A stretch of DNA of 64,000 nt from Cryptomeria japonica (GCF_030272615.1 NC_081412.1:539673835-539737834); one strand, 5' to 3'. Positions 35,906-48,360 are shown, numbered from the stretch's first letter. The notes: generated from the letters alone by a model not told the origin. Numbers and translations: made by a program.

Positions 35906-36085
35906 ATGAGTATTATTTCAAGGAATGCAAGGTGTTTGGGTAACACTGCTTGCCAAAGGGTTGTTAAAAATATTGTTTTCCTTTATAATTCTATTACTTT
36001 ATTTCTTAAAGAGACTAAATTTTTTGTGAAATGTAAAATGCTTCTTATCCTATGGAGGGTTAGTATCAATCCAACATTTCTAATT
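35906..36085 (+). pseudogene. LINE ORF2 endonuclease start (truncated)
   Basis: The frame begins MSIISRNARCLGNTACQRVV and continues FLYNSITLFLKETKF. This corresponds to the ISWNVRGL...LQETK start of the APE-type endonuclease in plant L1 elements; here SWN has become SRN and QETK has become KETK. Only about 60 codons remain before Gypsy sequence begins. Confidence 0.75.
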
Positions 36086-36120
36086 TTAATCCATCCACCA
36101 AAGGAACTTTCAATAACCTA

Positions 36121-36437
36121 GCCCAAAATGTTACATCTTTACAACATTAATTGGTTTCCATAACTCAATCTAAGTACAATGTTCCCACATTTGATGTAGT
36201 GAGCCCACTACCCAATAATATTGTTTGTGCGGTTCCCCCTAAGCACACAAAAGCTCCCCAATTAGAGTTGTACAATGGGAAAGGTGACCCCTTGACTCAT
36301 GTGGAAACATTTCAAACTTTCTGTAGTCATTTTGCTCATAACCAAAGACTTATGGCCCTATATTGTTTACTAGAACCTTTAGAGATAAAGCCTTGCAATA
36401 GTATTATTATTTTTCTCCTTATTATATTACTTCTTTT
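36121..36437 (+). pseudogene. Gypsy gag fragment
   Basis: KAPQLELYNGKGDPLTHVET and FQTFCSHFAHNQRLMA are Gypsy gag core blocks. After a frameshift, LFTRTFRDKALQ and YYITSF continue the domain. It stops where the duplicated NLR upstream sequence starts. Confidence 0.85.
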
Positions 36438-36439
36438 GT

Positions 36440-39400
36440 TGTTTATTAAGAACTATATCAGTATTCTTCATTTACCTTAAGACCTTTGCTAGACTGCATA
36501 ATTTTCCACACATTATATTTTTGATATTATGTATGCTTAATATATAGTTCATTGTTCATTTTATTTCTTTACATTATTTATACTCTTACATTCTTATCTT
36601 CAAATTATATGTAATTTAATGTAGCATTTTTCCTCTCCTCAAATCCCTTTTCTCTTATAGATTTCACCAATTCCAGGGGCACATAGCATCACTATAACCC
36701 TTATGTCAATCTTTCAAATAGTGTTAGATGCTCCATACAAAATCACCATACTATCTAAAAAAATGTTATCCCAATATCTCAATGTTAGTAAGGGATATTA
36801 CCCTCCATAAGTGTAATACTTTCTAACCATACTAATTTCTTATTTTCAAACTTATAAGATTGTATTTTGTACCTACTTTTTGCTTATAAAAGTAAAAAAG
36901 AGCTATCTTTCCTAAATCAACTCTTAATTGTAAATTACATGAATAAAAGGCACTCATATATAACTTTGATTCAAATATACTATGGCATATAGCTACAAGT
37001 GACTCATCAATATATAGAAAAAATATGATTGACTATATGAATGCTTTGAAACAATTAAATTCATTATGCCTTACTTTCACAATTATGTAAGAAATTCATA
37101 TAAATACGAATTTGACCCAAGTTTGTAGATATAAACTTTAGTCTCTATATGATATTCGCTAAAGTTGGTACTTGTTCTTAGTTTTATTAGATTCTTCGAA
37201 TTTGTTTTGTTTTGTTTGATGCATAATTTTTAGGAACATTTTTTTTAGGAGTTTTGAAAGGAGGGTATAATCTTGTTGGTGGAAACCCCAAAGATAACAA
37301 TTTAATAACTTTTAAATAAATAAATTTAATTGGAAGTCATAAATGATTTCCTACATTTTGATGCAAGAAAATAATTCAATAATGAATATTTTGATTATGT
37401 GAATAAATATCTATATATTTTTAATCTTTAAATGATTCTCCTCTTTTCAAAATAAAATTAAATAAATCTTTAAATATAATTAAAAATAATAAATGAAACA
37501 TTAATCATAATTTGAATAAATAGATAATTATTAATTAAAGATATTTATAACCCTAAACTTATCTTAAAAATTATTCTTTTTTAAAGAATCATTCTTACAA
37601 ATCCAAGCAAACAAATGATAAACTAAGAGTCATGAACTAACCCTGAAAACAAGAATAAATAGAAACGGATCATGGATCGGAAGAGCTTGTGAACATTGGA
37701 TTCTTTGCTTCGCAAAATAAATTTCATTAAATATGATATGAAATGACACGCAGATGAGTATATTTTCTTTTGCGTTGGAGCGATGCTGATTCGATTTCTA
37801 CTTTCTTGGTTTGACCATACAATGTCGGCACTTGTGCTTAAGAAAAATGTAATACATTGTTGTCCATTGAGAAGAATGTAAATCATTGATAAAAAGTAAA
37901 CAATTGATACGTTTGCTGATCATTGGGCAAAGCAAATGCAGTAGATTCTCGTGGAAAGAAGAATGGATGCAGACGAAAGGAATTTCAGTCATACAAATAT
38001 TCTCAACTGACGGGGGATGCCAATCAAATGCAGGCATTCTAGAATTCTAGAGTTCTCGCTAGGTACATGGGATCAGCAAAAGACATCGTCACTTGAGATA
38101 TTGCATCAGTAGGGCCACAAGATTCCCCAACACTTTGAAAGTGTAGTAATTTTTTTATATATTTTGAAAATAAAAATCATTTAAGGGATCATATATCTGG
38201 ATTTTGAATTGTTTGATTGTTTATGGTCTTTTCTTATTAAAACATTGTTTAACTGATAAGATTATGTATATATGTTTATGGGTCATTTAATAACAAGATT
38301 TTTTAATTAATTTATGATAATCTTATAGGTTTAAGAGATCAAGAATTTTTAATGTATATATAAAACATATTTTTAATATATTATAATTTATTAATATCAA
38401 TAATTTAATGTGTAGTTCTTTTAATTTAAAATTTGAGTTGCAATTGTCATAACAATAAAAAGTTTGTGTAACTTATTGTTCAGATATTATAACAACCAAT
38501 CATATTTAACAAAACATTTCAATGTAACCATCATCACATCAATAGTGACATGTCATATACTATTTTTGAAAACCTAAGCTTTTAATGACTAAGAATTAAC
38601 TTCAATATTGTAAATAAATTAATGAATTATGTAATTTTTGTTGAAGATATAGATCATATTCCTTTTGAGGCTATAGCGTCAAACACCTCATAGGTCCCTC
38701 AACATCTATATGAACCAAATATTACACTTTTGAATAGCAATTAAAAGACTCTTCTCATCTTTCAAAAGGACCTCAAAGCTAAGGTTTAGAAGTTGGTAGA
38801 AATGTACATGTAGAAAGCATAAGGAAGAGGTTACAAAGAAATTTTTGAAGAAGAGAGAAAAAAAAAAAGTTAAGCCAAAAGATGAAGACCCCCTTGCTCA
38901 AACTATAATTAACATAAGTGAAATATTGGAAAAGGAAGAAATGAGTAAGAAAAATGAGAAAAACTTTAAGATATTAGAGAGAATAAACTCATGTATTGCA
39001 ACCACTCCATTAAAGAAATAGAAGTTTGAGATTGAGGACAATAAGATGGGGGAAAAAAGTACAAAATGATTAAAAAAGAAACCTCTACAATATGAATTAA
39101 AAGTGAAGAGAATGAAACTAGATGACCCTGCAGTGTCATAGACAGAAAACAAAATAGAAATCCCACAACATGCACTAGTAGAACTAGATGCCTTGCAATA
39201 TTTTTTTATCTTTATAATTGTATAATATTGAGTCTAGGAACATATTGATAGTGTGGGATGTACAAGATATATGAAATTGAAGATATAACAAAGAAATAAA
39301 TATATGTTATGAAGTATCTACAATCACCTAATTATATTCATCACAATTTAGGGCTATATAAATGATTCAAGGTTATCCCTTTTAGGTCAAGAGTGATTTT

Positions 39401-40340
39401 AGGAAGTACAATGTGCAACTATGACCTTGATCTATGTCTTCATATTTAGACATTTCACATTACATTTTCATCAAAAAAATCTAATTCCAAATTTAAAATA
39501 TCAAATTTGTACCAAAATCAAATAAATCCCCCTTTCTAAAATATTAATAATGGACTTTTATTTCAATTATTATATACACTACAATTCTATATTCAAAATA
39601 TATCTATCAAACTAAACTCATTTATTTAAATTAATTACTTTATTACTTAATTGTTTGTGTGTATACCCATTAAGAAATAGTATTAAAAGGTGCATTTAAT
39701 TTTCTGAGTCTAGGAACATATTGATAGTCTGGGAAGCACATGATATATGAAACTGAAGATATAACAAAGAAATATAGATATGTTATGAAGTATCTACAAT
39801 CGCCTAATTATATTAATCACAATTTAGGGCTATATAAATGATTCAAGATCACATTTTTTAGGCCAAGAGTGATTTTAGGAAGTACATTGTGCATCTATGA
39901 CCTTGATCTATGTCTTCGTATTTAGACATTTCATGTTACATACGTCAAAAAAATCTGATTCCAAATTTAAAATATGAAATTTGTACAAAAATAAAATAAA
40001 TCCCCCTTTCTAAAATATTAATAATAGACTTTTATTTCAATTATTATTTACACTACAATTCTATATTCAAAATATATTTATCAAACTAAACTCATTTATT
40101 TAGATTAATTACTTTATTACTTAATTGTTTGTGTGTGTGCCCATTAAGAAATATTATTAAAGGGTGCATTTAATTTTCCTAAAATGCTTCATTATATGAA
40201 TGAAACTCAATTTATTCAATGGTTTTTGTTTATTAAACTTTGTACCTTACAATCACAATATCGTTCCTTCTCTCAGATGTTATAAGTATATTATGGTTTT
40301 TATGACTTCCACCAAGATACTTTTATTTATGTGATTAATT
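36440..40340. repeat. NLR upstream unit 2, non-coding
   Basis: Diverged copy of 13,108-19,900 without the LINE insertions. No gene is visible. It leads into the promoter-like segment at 40,340-40,440, after which other sequence separates it from NLR B. Confidence 0.7.
39229..40178. repeat. ~475-bp direct tandem duplication
   Basis: Copies lie at 39,229-39,704 and 39,705-40,178. Both run from GAGTCTAGGAACATATTGAT to GTGCATTTAATTTTC with few differences. Units 1, 3 and 4 have one copy. Confidence 0.88.
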
Positions 40341-40438
40341 AATTTGAGATTGCTTTAATTTAAACAATGATCTATCTAAAGAAAAAAGAAACATAAGAAT
40401 TCTTATAATTTTCAAAACATACTCTTTATTTTATTTTT

Positions 40439-40761
40439 TTATCTATTAACAAATTATTTCAAAAAATAGAAAAATATTTTGATTAATCCATTTAATATAA
40501 TTGAAAAATGAAACAATTCAAATAAATCAATTTATTAAAAAAAGTTAATTGCTGAAATAAATTTGGATTTCTCTACTCAATAACTTTACCTAATTTCTTA
40601 TCTATTAAAAATAATTTTAAGTATTATAAAAAATATTTTGATTAATCTATTTAATATTATTAAAAAGTATAACAATTCAAGTAAATTAATATATTAAAAA
40701 AAAGAAGTTAATCTATAAAAGTAAAATTTGAGTTCTCTACTCAATGATGTTACCTAATTTC
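40439..40761. repeat. ~160-bp tandem duplication
   Basis: Copies lie at 40,439-40,597 and 40,598-40,761. Shared blocks are AAATATTTTGATTAAT, CTCTACTCAAT and TTACCTAATTTC. Confidence 0.8.
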
Positions 40762-41149
40762 CCACTTAATCTCCGTTACAACCTTCTAACAATAAAAGAT
40801 GAGAATAAATTATATTCTTTTCAATTGTGTACTAGTTCATGGTGAATCATAATCTATATCCTTAATTACACATCATATTCAATCAAAATCAATATGGTTT
40901 GGTTTTTGTCTTAGATCAACATGAATCAAGGAGCACCAAGTCCATTGCCATGGAAAGCACAACAAAATTTTGAATGAGATGTTTCCTCTCTTAAAATTTT
41001 GCTTATAACTTCTTAAACTATCTTTACTCAATGATTGCTCTAAAGAATAAAAAATCTATCAGTACAGAATCAAATGTGCATTACTAGGCGAATTTTAAGA
41101 GGACGTGAATTTTAAGTTGGAAGTCAAAGAAATTGATGTGTGATGTTTC
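40762..41149 (+). other. likely 5' leader of a Copia-like element
   Basis: A short frame MNQGAPSPLPWKAQQNF at about 40,920 looks like the first residues of a Copia gag, but it stops at once. Otherwise nothing is recognisable. Confidence 0.35.
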
Positions 41150-42095
41150 ATGTAGTACAGAGGATATGAATTTTTCATAGGATAAGTGTATTTTTGCTGA
41201 AGAAGTTTGTGATAAAGATTGTGAAAAAGAAAATGATAATTTTTTTAAATGTAATGGCAATAAAATGAATATTGGTTTGAAAATTATGAAAAGAATGTGT
41301 TATAGAGGTAAAGGATTGAGAAAGAATGGACAAGGAATAAAGGATCCAATTGAGCCAACAATGAGACCCAAATATGAATGTCTTGGATATGTTGTAGGTA
41401 GAAGAGAGAATGATATAGGTGTTTCATGTTCAAGCAAATCAATTCAAGTGATGCAAAGTATACATTGTAATAGGAAAGGACATACGAAAGAAAAATGTTG
41501 GGATTTACATCCTTCTACCCTATGTGGGTTGAGAAATCATTGTGAAAAGATGTGTTGGAATAGAGAATCAGATAATCAATATGTGACGAGTTGTATGAAA
41601 ATAAACTGTGGATGGAGCTTTGGATCCAGCTGGAAGAAAATTACAGGTATGATCAAGAATTTGTTCAAGTATTAAAGTTCACATGTGAAAGTTGATAGAA
41701 ATCAACAAATATTTTCAAAAGGCATAGCAAATATTTCATGTCAAAAGAGATCATTGTCTAGCAAGACATCTAGAGATAAGTTGCAAGAACTTCCATATTG
41801 AAGGTTTGAAAATCAAGATATTGAGAGATTGCTGTAGTAGTGGGAGAAGCCAAATGAATGGCACCATTATTAAGAATTGGTAATGAATTGAAGCTATGGA
41901 ATAAAAGAATTAGAAAAAGTTCATAGACTTCATTGAAAACAAAGGAAAAGAAATTGCAAAGAATGATGTTTCATTGGTATAAGTGATTGTAATTGTAAAT
42001 GGATACCTAACAAGGCTTTAGGATGGGATCCATCTCTACTAGATCATGGAATGTATATTCAAAGTAATCTATTAGTGGTAAAAATTAGGGGGGAG
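41150..42095 (+). pseudogene. gag fragment with G-patch-like motif and zinc knuckle, then 3' end
   Basis: The block GLRKNGQGIKDPIEP, then RPKYECLGYVVGRR, fits the G-patch spacing, with some glycines changed relative to the copy at 43.9 kb. About 25 residues later comes a zinc knuckle (IHCNRKGHTKEKCWDLHPS; first Cys lost). The sequence then jumps to a non-coding 3' end with NCKWIPNKALGWDPS-like remnants, and closes with a polypurine tract (AAATTAGGGGGGAG) at the LTR start. Pol is deleted. Confidence 0.65.
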
Positions 42096-42455
42096 TGTTA
42101 GAGAATTTTTGTAATTTCTACGAACTTAAAATAAATTCATCTACTCCCCTGCCAACTGGCATTAAGAAATATCGGTGATAGAACCTAGGTAATACAAGTA
42201 AATGAGAGGAACTCAAGTTCACATTCAACGCATGTGCTCTTTACTGTTATGTATTCCAGATTGTTCTAGTGCCTAAATAAATAGAGGTAGTCTTAATAGG
42301 ATATGCATTGAATGGTGTCTAGACATGATCAAGTGATCAATAGAATGCAAAAACATTCAATTATAAAAGAGTATATCAATTAATAGAGAATTATCGTGCA
42401 GTAGCACTGAGAAAGATTTGGCAATGGTATATGTGTTTGTCTCCATCCACCTCCA
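42096..42455 (+). repeat. LTR of the G-patch gag family (copy 1)
   Basis: It starts TGTTAGAGAATTTTTG right after a polypurine tract and ends CCATCCACCTCCA. A primer site (TAGTATAAGAGCC, variant of tRNA-Met) follows at 42,462, so this one LTR closes one element and opens the next. Length is 360 bp. Confidence 0.82.
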
Positions 42456-43499
42456 GTAGAGTAGTATAAGAGCCAAAGGTTTGTCAGTTACCTATAGGAA
42501 GAGCCAAGGTCTCTATTGTGTTTGTTATGGAATTGAGTATCAGTTATATAATTTTAGTGTTGGTTGTGTATATTGCTAGTATTGAAATAAATTTATAGTC
42601 TGTTGTTGGAAGCTAATCTGAGTTGTGTAGGAGTATAGGAGAGAGGTTGGATTTGTATTGTTTTCTCCTTAGGTGGTCAGCTATGTGTGATATGTTGTGA
42701 TTTCTATGAGTCGGTTAATGAACAAAATGTTGATTTGGCTATGATCTAAACTTTTATCTTTGTTTAGTTTAACTATGGCATAGAGTAAGTTGCTCTAACA
42801 ACCAAAGTATAACAACCAATAGTGTAGAAAACATGTTTCTTTAGTGAAGTGTCTAGTCTTTAGTTTGTAAGGAAGAGCCAAAGGTAACATCCGTGGAAGA
42901 GCTTAAAAAGGATGAGAGTTGATACAATGGTAGTGGAGTTTGTTGCTGAGCTCACAAAAGAGGACAAAGAAAGGTTGTGAAAGATGGCTATTATAGTCAA
43001 ACTGAAGGCATTCAAAGTAGCCAAGGGTTCGTAGTCACTACTAAAATAGAGGACTAAGGAGATCAAATAGAGAAGAAGTCATTTCCAGAGAAGGAGTAGA
43101 TTCAACTACTACAGTTTGATGGTAAAAATTGATTAAAAATTTATTTGAAAAGGTGATGTTGAAGTTTTCAAATTATAGATGTTATGTTTGAAAATAATGT
43201 TGTATATTTCTAGGAGTCAAGAAGTTGTTGAAAGTGTGTTTGAGCTACAATTGTTAAAGGATTTATTATTATAGTGTCAATGATTTGTCAAGCTTGAAGA
43301 AAGAATGTGAAATTTGATGAAAATGTAGTAAACTAAAGGCACAACTAAACTATTCAAGTGAGTTTAAATTGTTTGATTCAATGGGAAAATTAGGAAAAAG
43401 AGTGTTGAAGGAAAATATAATTATAATTTCTGAGATGATTTTTTAAAATAAGAATTAATAGAAGTGAAGAAAACTAAAGTCCGAATACAAGAAAAAAAA
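42456..43499 (+). other. 5' internal region of the second G-patch gag element
   Basis: It contains the variant primer site and an untranslated leader. From about 42,880 there is heavily degraded gag N-terminal sequence with Lys/Glu-rich fragments. No intact frame is present. Confidence 0.5.
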
Positions 43500-44151
43500 T
43501 ATAAACTTTTGAATGAAAATAATGATTATAAAGAGAAAATTGAAGTGCTAGAGGAGAAGTTAAATTGGTTGGAAGAAGAACATATTTTGCAAATGAAGGA
43601 ATAGATTAAATTTGATGAGAAAAATAAAGTGTTAAATAAAAATTTAAAACTGTTTGATGAGATTAGGAAAAGGAATGAAGAACTAGAACAAAGAGTGAAG
43701 ATATTTGATGATTTAGAAGAAAAGATGAAGAAATTAAAATTAGAGAATAGTTTATGCAAGAAGGAAATATCAAAACTAAATGAGGAAAATGAAACTTTCA
43801 AGTCAAATAAATTGGTTTGTGATGCTTCATATAGTATAGAGGATATGAATTTGTCATATGATAAGTGTGTTTTTGCTGAAGAAGTTTGTGATAAAGATTG
43901 TGAAAAAGAAAATGATAAAAATGAATATTGGTTTGAAAATTATGAAAACAATGGGTTATAGAGATAAAGTATTGGGAAAGAATGAACAAGGGATGAAGGA
44001 TCCAATTGAGCCAATAATGAGACCCATATATGAAGGTCTTGGATATGTTATAGGTAGAAGAGAGAATGATATAGGTATTTCATGTTCAGGCAAATCAGTT
44101 CAAGTGATCCAAAGTATACATTGTTCACATTATAGTTTAGGTATAATATAG
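43500..44151 (+). pseudogene. gag fragment: long coiled coil plus G-patch-like motif
   Basis: A Lys/Glu/Leu heptad-rich coiled coil (ENNDYKEKIEVLEEKLNWL; LKLFDEIRKRNEELEQRV; KKEISKLNEENETFKS) leads into an acidic linker (CEKENDKNEYWFENYENN). After a one-frame shift comes the G-patch-like block MGYRDKVLGKNEQGMKDPIE, then RPIYEGLGYVIGRR. The zinc knuckle is cut after QSIHC, where LTR copy 2 follows. The family is LTR-bounded, but pol is absent, so the Copia assignment is inferred from LTR style. Confidence 0.68.
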
Positions 44152-44531
44152 GTACTTCTATTTTGGTAATTTCTACCAGCTTCCAAACTCCACCGACCAT
44201 ATTAAATTTATCTACTCCCCTACCAACTAGCATTAAGAAATTTCAATGATAGAAGAGTTTGGATAATAGAAGTAAATGAGAGGAACTCCAGTTCAGATGC
44301 AAAGCATGTGATCTTTACTATTATGTATTCTAGATTGTTGTAGTGTTTGGATAAATAGAGGTAGTTGTAACAGGCTATGCATCGAATGGTGTCTAAACAT
44401 GATCAAGTGATCATGAGAATACAATAGCATTCAGTTGTAATATAGTATATCAATTAATAGAGAATAATAGTGTAACAGTTCACTAAGAAATATTTGGCAA
44501 TGGTATATGTGTTTGTCTCCATCCACCTCCA
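44152..44531 (+). repeat. LTR of the G-patch gag family (copy 2)
   Basis: It is collinear with 42,096-42,455: TAATTTCTAC, ATCTACTCCCCT, CCAACT, GTAAATGAGAGGAACTC, CATGATCAAGTGATCA and TTTGGCAATGGTATATGTGT. It ends CCATCCACCTCCA. The first few bases are altered by the deletion that joined it to gag. Confidence 0.82.
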
Positions 44532-45546
44532 TCATTTTTAATGATTAGAATTGATAGACAGGTACATATTTATTTTAGGTATTGTATGATGGTATAAAAA
44601 TATTACAGAGAAGAGCTGTGAAGAACAACTGCACCATTAATTGAAAAAAGACAGAAACACAAAGGAGAAACCCAAAATATTTTGGGCTTCTCCTTTGTGT
44701 GTTTATCTGTTTTCATGGTATTAGAGCCACGGTAGGTAGAAGTGGTGTCTTAATCCAATTTGCAGCCAATGGTGTCACAATATTATGTATTTAGTCAATC
44801 ATGTTTGCTAGTTCCATTAGATCACCAGTGGTAACTAGCAAAGGAGAATCTGGTGACAAACTATTAGCTGTAATTTTTTAGCTTGGCTTGTATTTCTATG
44901 TCCTAGGTGATGCATATAGGCTTGATTTGCATGAATGAATTGTGTGAATATCCAACATTATAGATATTAGATGGAGTTATCTGTGATAGCATAAGGTGCA
45001 AAGTGTATGGGTTGGAGGTGAGAAAGTTTGTGTGTAATGTGAAGGCTATATCGCTGTCAAAAGTGGTCATGTCAAATAAGATTGTTGGAGTTTAAAGATA
45101 TCCCCTGAGTGTTGCAAGTTGTGAAGAATGTGAGAATTTGAAAAGGAATAGTTCAGTGTTGTTTGTAAAGATAACAAGTATGCTCATGTAAATGTGCATA
45201 GGTAATTTTTTGGGCAAATGTATTGAGAGCTACTCACCTTTGTTAAAAGGAAAATCTAAAGTATGGATTGTATCTAACTTATTTTAGGGGGTACATGATC
45301 GGTGGTACCCGACACCTCAGAGTTTGTGGTGTACTTTATTGATGAACCATGTATCCAAAAAGGATTCCTATAGAACTAGAGAGCATAATGGTTGGTTACC
45401 CATGTGTCTCAATAGATGGATTTCTTTTTATATGGACTTAATAATCAATCTAGGTACAAGCCCACAATGATGAAAGATAGTGAGTGCATTGTATATTGGT
45501 TTCCCTATTATGACAGTTCGTGGTCATTGGAGACCTTTGAGTGCTA

Positions 45547-45735
45547 GGTTTGTGGTAAGTTGAAACCACTTGAGTGGAAAGTATTTGAGTGAAGAGTTGA
45601 TGGTAAGATAGAAACCATTTGAGTGAAGAGTTTGTGGTCAACTAGAAACCACTTGAGAAGTTTGTTGGGTTTGTGGTTAGCCAAAACCACTTGAGTGAAA
45701 GTTTGTGGTAAGATTGAAACCACTTGAGAATTGTA
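45547..45735. repeat. GTTTGTGG..AACCACTTGAG tandem repeat
   Basis: Five to six irregular units of about 35-40 bp share TTTGTGGT, AGAAACCACTTGAG and GTGAAG blocks. They lie inside the short Copia-like element, close to its 3' end. Confidence 0.75.
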
Positions 45736-45948
45736 TCCCTTAAGGGTGAGCCGTAAAAAACCAAAGTGATTTTGATGAGGGCAAAGTGATTTTTGATAAG
45801 GGGAAGACCATAGCACATGAAAGCCCATTTAGACAAAAGTTGTGAAATGTTGTAAATGGGTACCTAAGAAGGCTTTAGGCCGGGATCCATCCATTTTAGT
45901 TTATGGGGGGATATCTTAAAGCAATTAGATAATTAATTTATTGGGGGA

Positions 45949-46211
45949 TGTTAGAATAAATTAATTATCCCACTAACAACCGACCAACAAAGATTGTCAG
46001 CACAGACCTTCCACCAACCAAGCTTCATCCATGCCTTTCACGTGGAGTTGTTCAAGAGACTTCCTTCACCTGCCCACCATTAATGTTGCAGCTAACTTCT
46101 GCCTACACTAAACTTAATATTTAATGTGTATATGCCTATATATTGATTGAATAGAAATGAAATCTTAGAGCCCAATTTTGGGTTTCTCCTTTGGGGTCCT
46201 ATCTGTTTTCA
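45949..46211 (+). repeat. 3' LTR of the short Copia-like element
   Basis: TG...CA ends, 263 bp, with a G-rich tract directly before it and the same ATCTGTTTTCA end as at 44,715. Confidence 0.7.
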
Positions 46212-46477
46212 TTAACTACAAATAATTGGAAGGGATTCCTAGATTTGTGTTTATTACACTTGAAATTATTCCTTCATTCATTAAGGTTTATTCCTTATGA
46301 TTATTCCAGCTGTGGAAGGCCAAGTAAACTGCTCTTCAACTTTCCTTCGACAGCTTTTAAAATGTTCTTAATTATGAATCGAAAAAAATGAGGAATAACT
46401 TCATCCGCAAACCAAAATATATATACAGCAGTCAATACTTAGCACCCGAACATCATCTCATCTTGCTCGCACTAACC
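46212..46477 (+). promoter_or_regulatory. promoter of NLR remnant B
   Basis: The blocks CTTCGACAGCTTTTAAAATG, GAGGAATAAC and CCGAACATCATCTCAT match the upstream regions of NLR A, C and D. A TATATATA run at 46,418-46,425 lies about 55 bases before the ATG at 46,478, a fitting TATA position. Confidence 0.6.
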
Positions 46478-47071
46478 ATGGGCTCTTGTTGCTCTAATGA
46501 GCCGACCACGGCAACGTCCCCACCATCCACCTCACCTGGAGAAAACACCCTCAACTTTTGGAGACCTGAGCTCTCTAAAATATTTCAATCTAGCAAAATG
46601 TGTTAACTTGAAAGAAATTCCTTCAAGTTTTGGGAAATTAAGGTCTTTGCTGGTTTTAAATTTAGAAAGCTTCTGGAAATTGGAAGTGTTGCCTCCTAGC
46701 TTTGGGCAACTATATCAGTTAAACAAATTGAGCCTATAGTCATATGTTCTTAAGGAATTGCCTTCTATCTTTAGGAAGCTTAGCGCTTTAGTAGAGTTGC
46801 ATACCAGGTTGTCTGGAACTGAAAGAATTGCCTGATAGCTTTTGGCAGCTTACTTCTTTAACACATTTAGATTTAAGCTTTTGCATGAACTTGAAGAAGT
46901 TTCCTGCCAGCTTGGGACAACCTCGCTCACTAAAAATTTCAACTTATTGGCTTCCTTTAAGTTAGAAGAATTGGTGTCCAACAATGGAGAACTTCCATGT
47001 TTAGCACAACTAGATTTAAGACGATGTAACAGTTTGAAAGAATGTCCCAAATTTTCTAGTCATGGACAATG
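46478..47071 (+). pseudogene. NLR remnant B (leader fused to LRRs)
   Basis: It starts MGSCCSNEPTTATSPPSTSP, again with Gly2 and Cys near the N-terminus and a proline-rich stretch. At about 46,552 it jumps directly to LRR sequence (FGDLSSLKYFNLAKC, KEIPSSFGKLRSLLVLNLES, LPPSFGQLYQLNKLSL), in a different frame. The helical exons, whole NB-ARC and first LRRs are missing. A stop after KLSL (46,738) and further frameshifts break the LRR part (GELPCLAQLDLRRCNSLKEC). It ends near 47,071. Confidence 0.82.
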
Positions 47072-47079
47072 AAAAAATA

Positions 47080-47390
47080 AAAATATAGTAGAATTAAAAA
47101 ATAAAATTCAATGTTATGAATTAAAGGGAAGAAAATGAAATTAGATGGTCTTGTACTTCCACAAAAGGGGAAAAAATTAGATATCCCACAAGATTCATTT
47201 GTACAACTAGATACTTTTTGATCTTCATAATTGTACAAGGTTGTTGTCAGTAACATGTCCCTACACCTTGAACTATATTGTATATAAGATAGGATATAAA
47301 TGCAATATAGAGATAGTATGTGATATGTATAAGTTATATGAGATTGTATATGTGCATGTGTATGTATGTATGTATGTGTGTGTGTGTGTA

Positions 47391-47455
<65 letters not shown>

Positions 47456-48360
47456 ATACATGTGTACATATATATATACATGTATATATACATATATACA
47501 TGTATATGTACATATATGTGTATATGTATATGTATATCTATATGTATGTGTGTGTGTACACACATAGATATATATACATATGCATACACACATACATATG
47601 TGTGTGTAAAATCACTTATGTATATTCATCACAATTTAGAGCTACTAAAAATATTTAAGGTCACATTTTCTAGGTTGAAGGATGTACTTAAAAAGTAAAG
47701 GTCGCTTGTGTGACCTTGATCTAAGTCTTCATATTTAGAGATTTCATATATATTAGATATTCATAAAGAAATTCTAATTTCAAATTTTTAAATATCAAAT
47801 CTTAATCATAATAAAATTTATATCCCTCTCTAAAATATTAACAATAAATTTTTATTTTCATTATCATTTCTCTTTCAGTTATATATTAAAAAATATATTT
47901 CTCAAATTAACATCATTATTTAGTTTAATTTCTTTATTGCTTAATTATTTACACGTATGCTTAAATATTAGTGAAGATCCATTTAATTTCCCTTCACTGC
48001 TTTATTATATGAATGAAACTCAAAGGACCTTCAATGTTTCACGGTATTGTCGATATTATATGCTTCCACCATGATATTTCTTTTTATCATTAATTAATTA
48101 GAGCTTGCTTTAGTTGAAAAACTGAGCTGTCTAAATAAAAACACAAACCTACAAATTCCATTAGTTTGGGAACAAGCTCTTCATTTTATTAGCTATGGCT
48201 ATGAAGGCTTTCCCTTATGCTTAATACAGCTGTTAAAGGGCAAATAAAATGCTCCTATTGTTTTTTCGACAGCTGTTAAAAACATTCCTGAACTATGAAC
48301 CAAAACAGACGAGGAATAACGTGATCTCGAAAAATAACACGTAAATAAAGTAAAATTCAA
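47080..48360. repeat. NLR upstream unit 3
   Basis: It matches 19,020-19,420, 39,080-39,330 and 55,280-55,690: GAATTAAAGGGAAGAAAATG, ACATGTCCCTACACCTTGAA and TATATAAGATAGGAT. The last ~220 bp is the promoter of NLR C with TTTCGACAGCTGTTAAA at about 48,264. No gene is present. Confidence 0.72.
47345..47610. repeat. TGTATA / GTATAT microsatellite
   Basis: A stretch of over 200 bp of (TATATG)n, (TG)n and (TATACA)n, partly palindromic. It creates long open frames on both strands (47,056-47,698) that are not genes. Confidence 0.92.

Larger units (their letters stand above)
44542..46211 (+). mobile_element. short Copia-like element, non-autonomous
   Basis: A 5' LTR remnant ends ATCTGTTTTCA at 44,715, followed directly by the primer site TGGTATTAGAGCCACGG (44,716). 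At the other end GGGGGAT precedes a 3' LTR that starts TGTTAGAATAAATTAATT at 45,949 and ends ATCTGTTTTCA at 46,211. The internal 1.2 kb has no recognisable gag or pol. The 5' LTR start at 44,542 is a guess, and no target duplication is clear. Confidence 0.6.

Noticed and set aside
47056-47698. Four overlapping frames of 106-177 codons on both strands
   Set aside because: They are products of the TATATG/TG microsatellite, which lacks stops in several frames.
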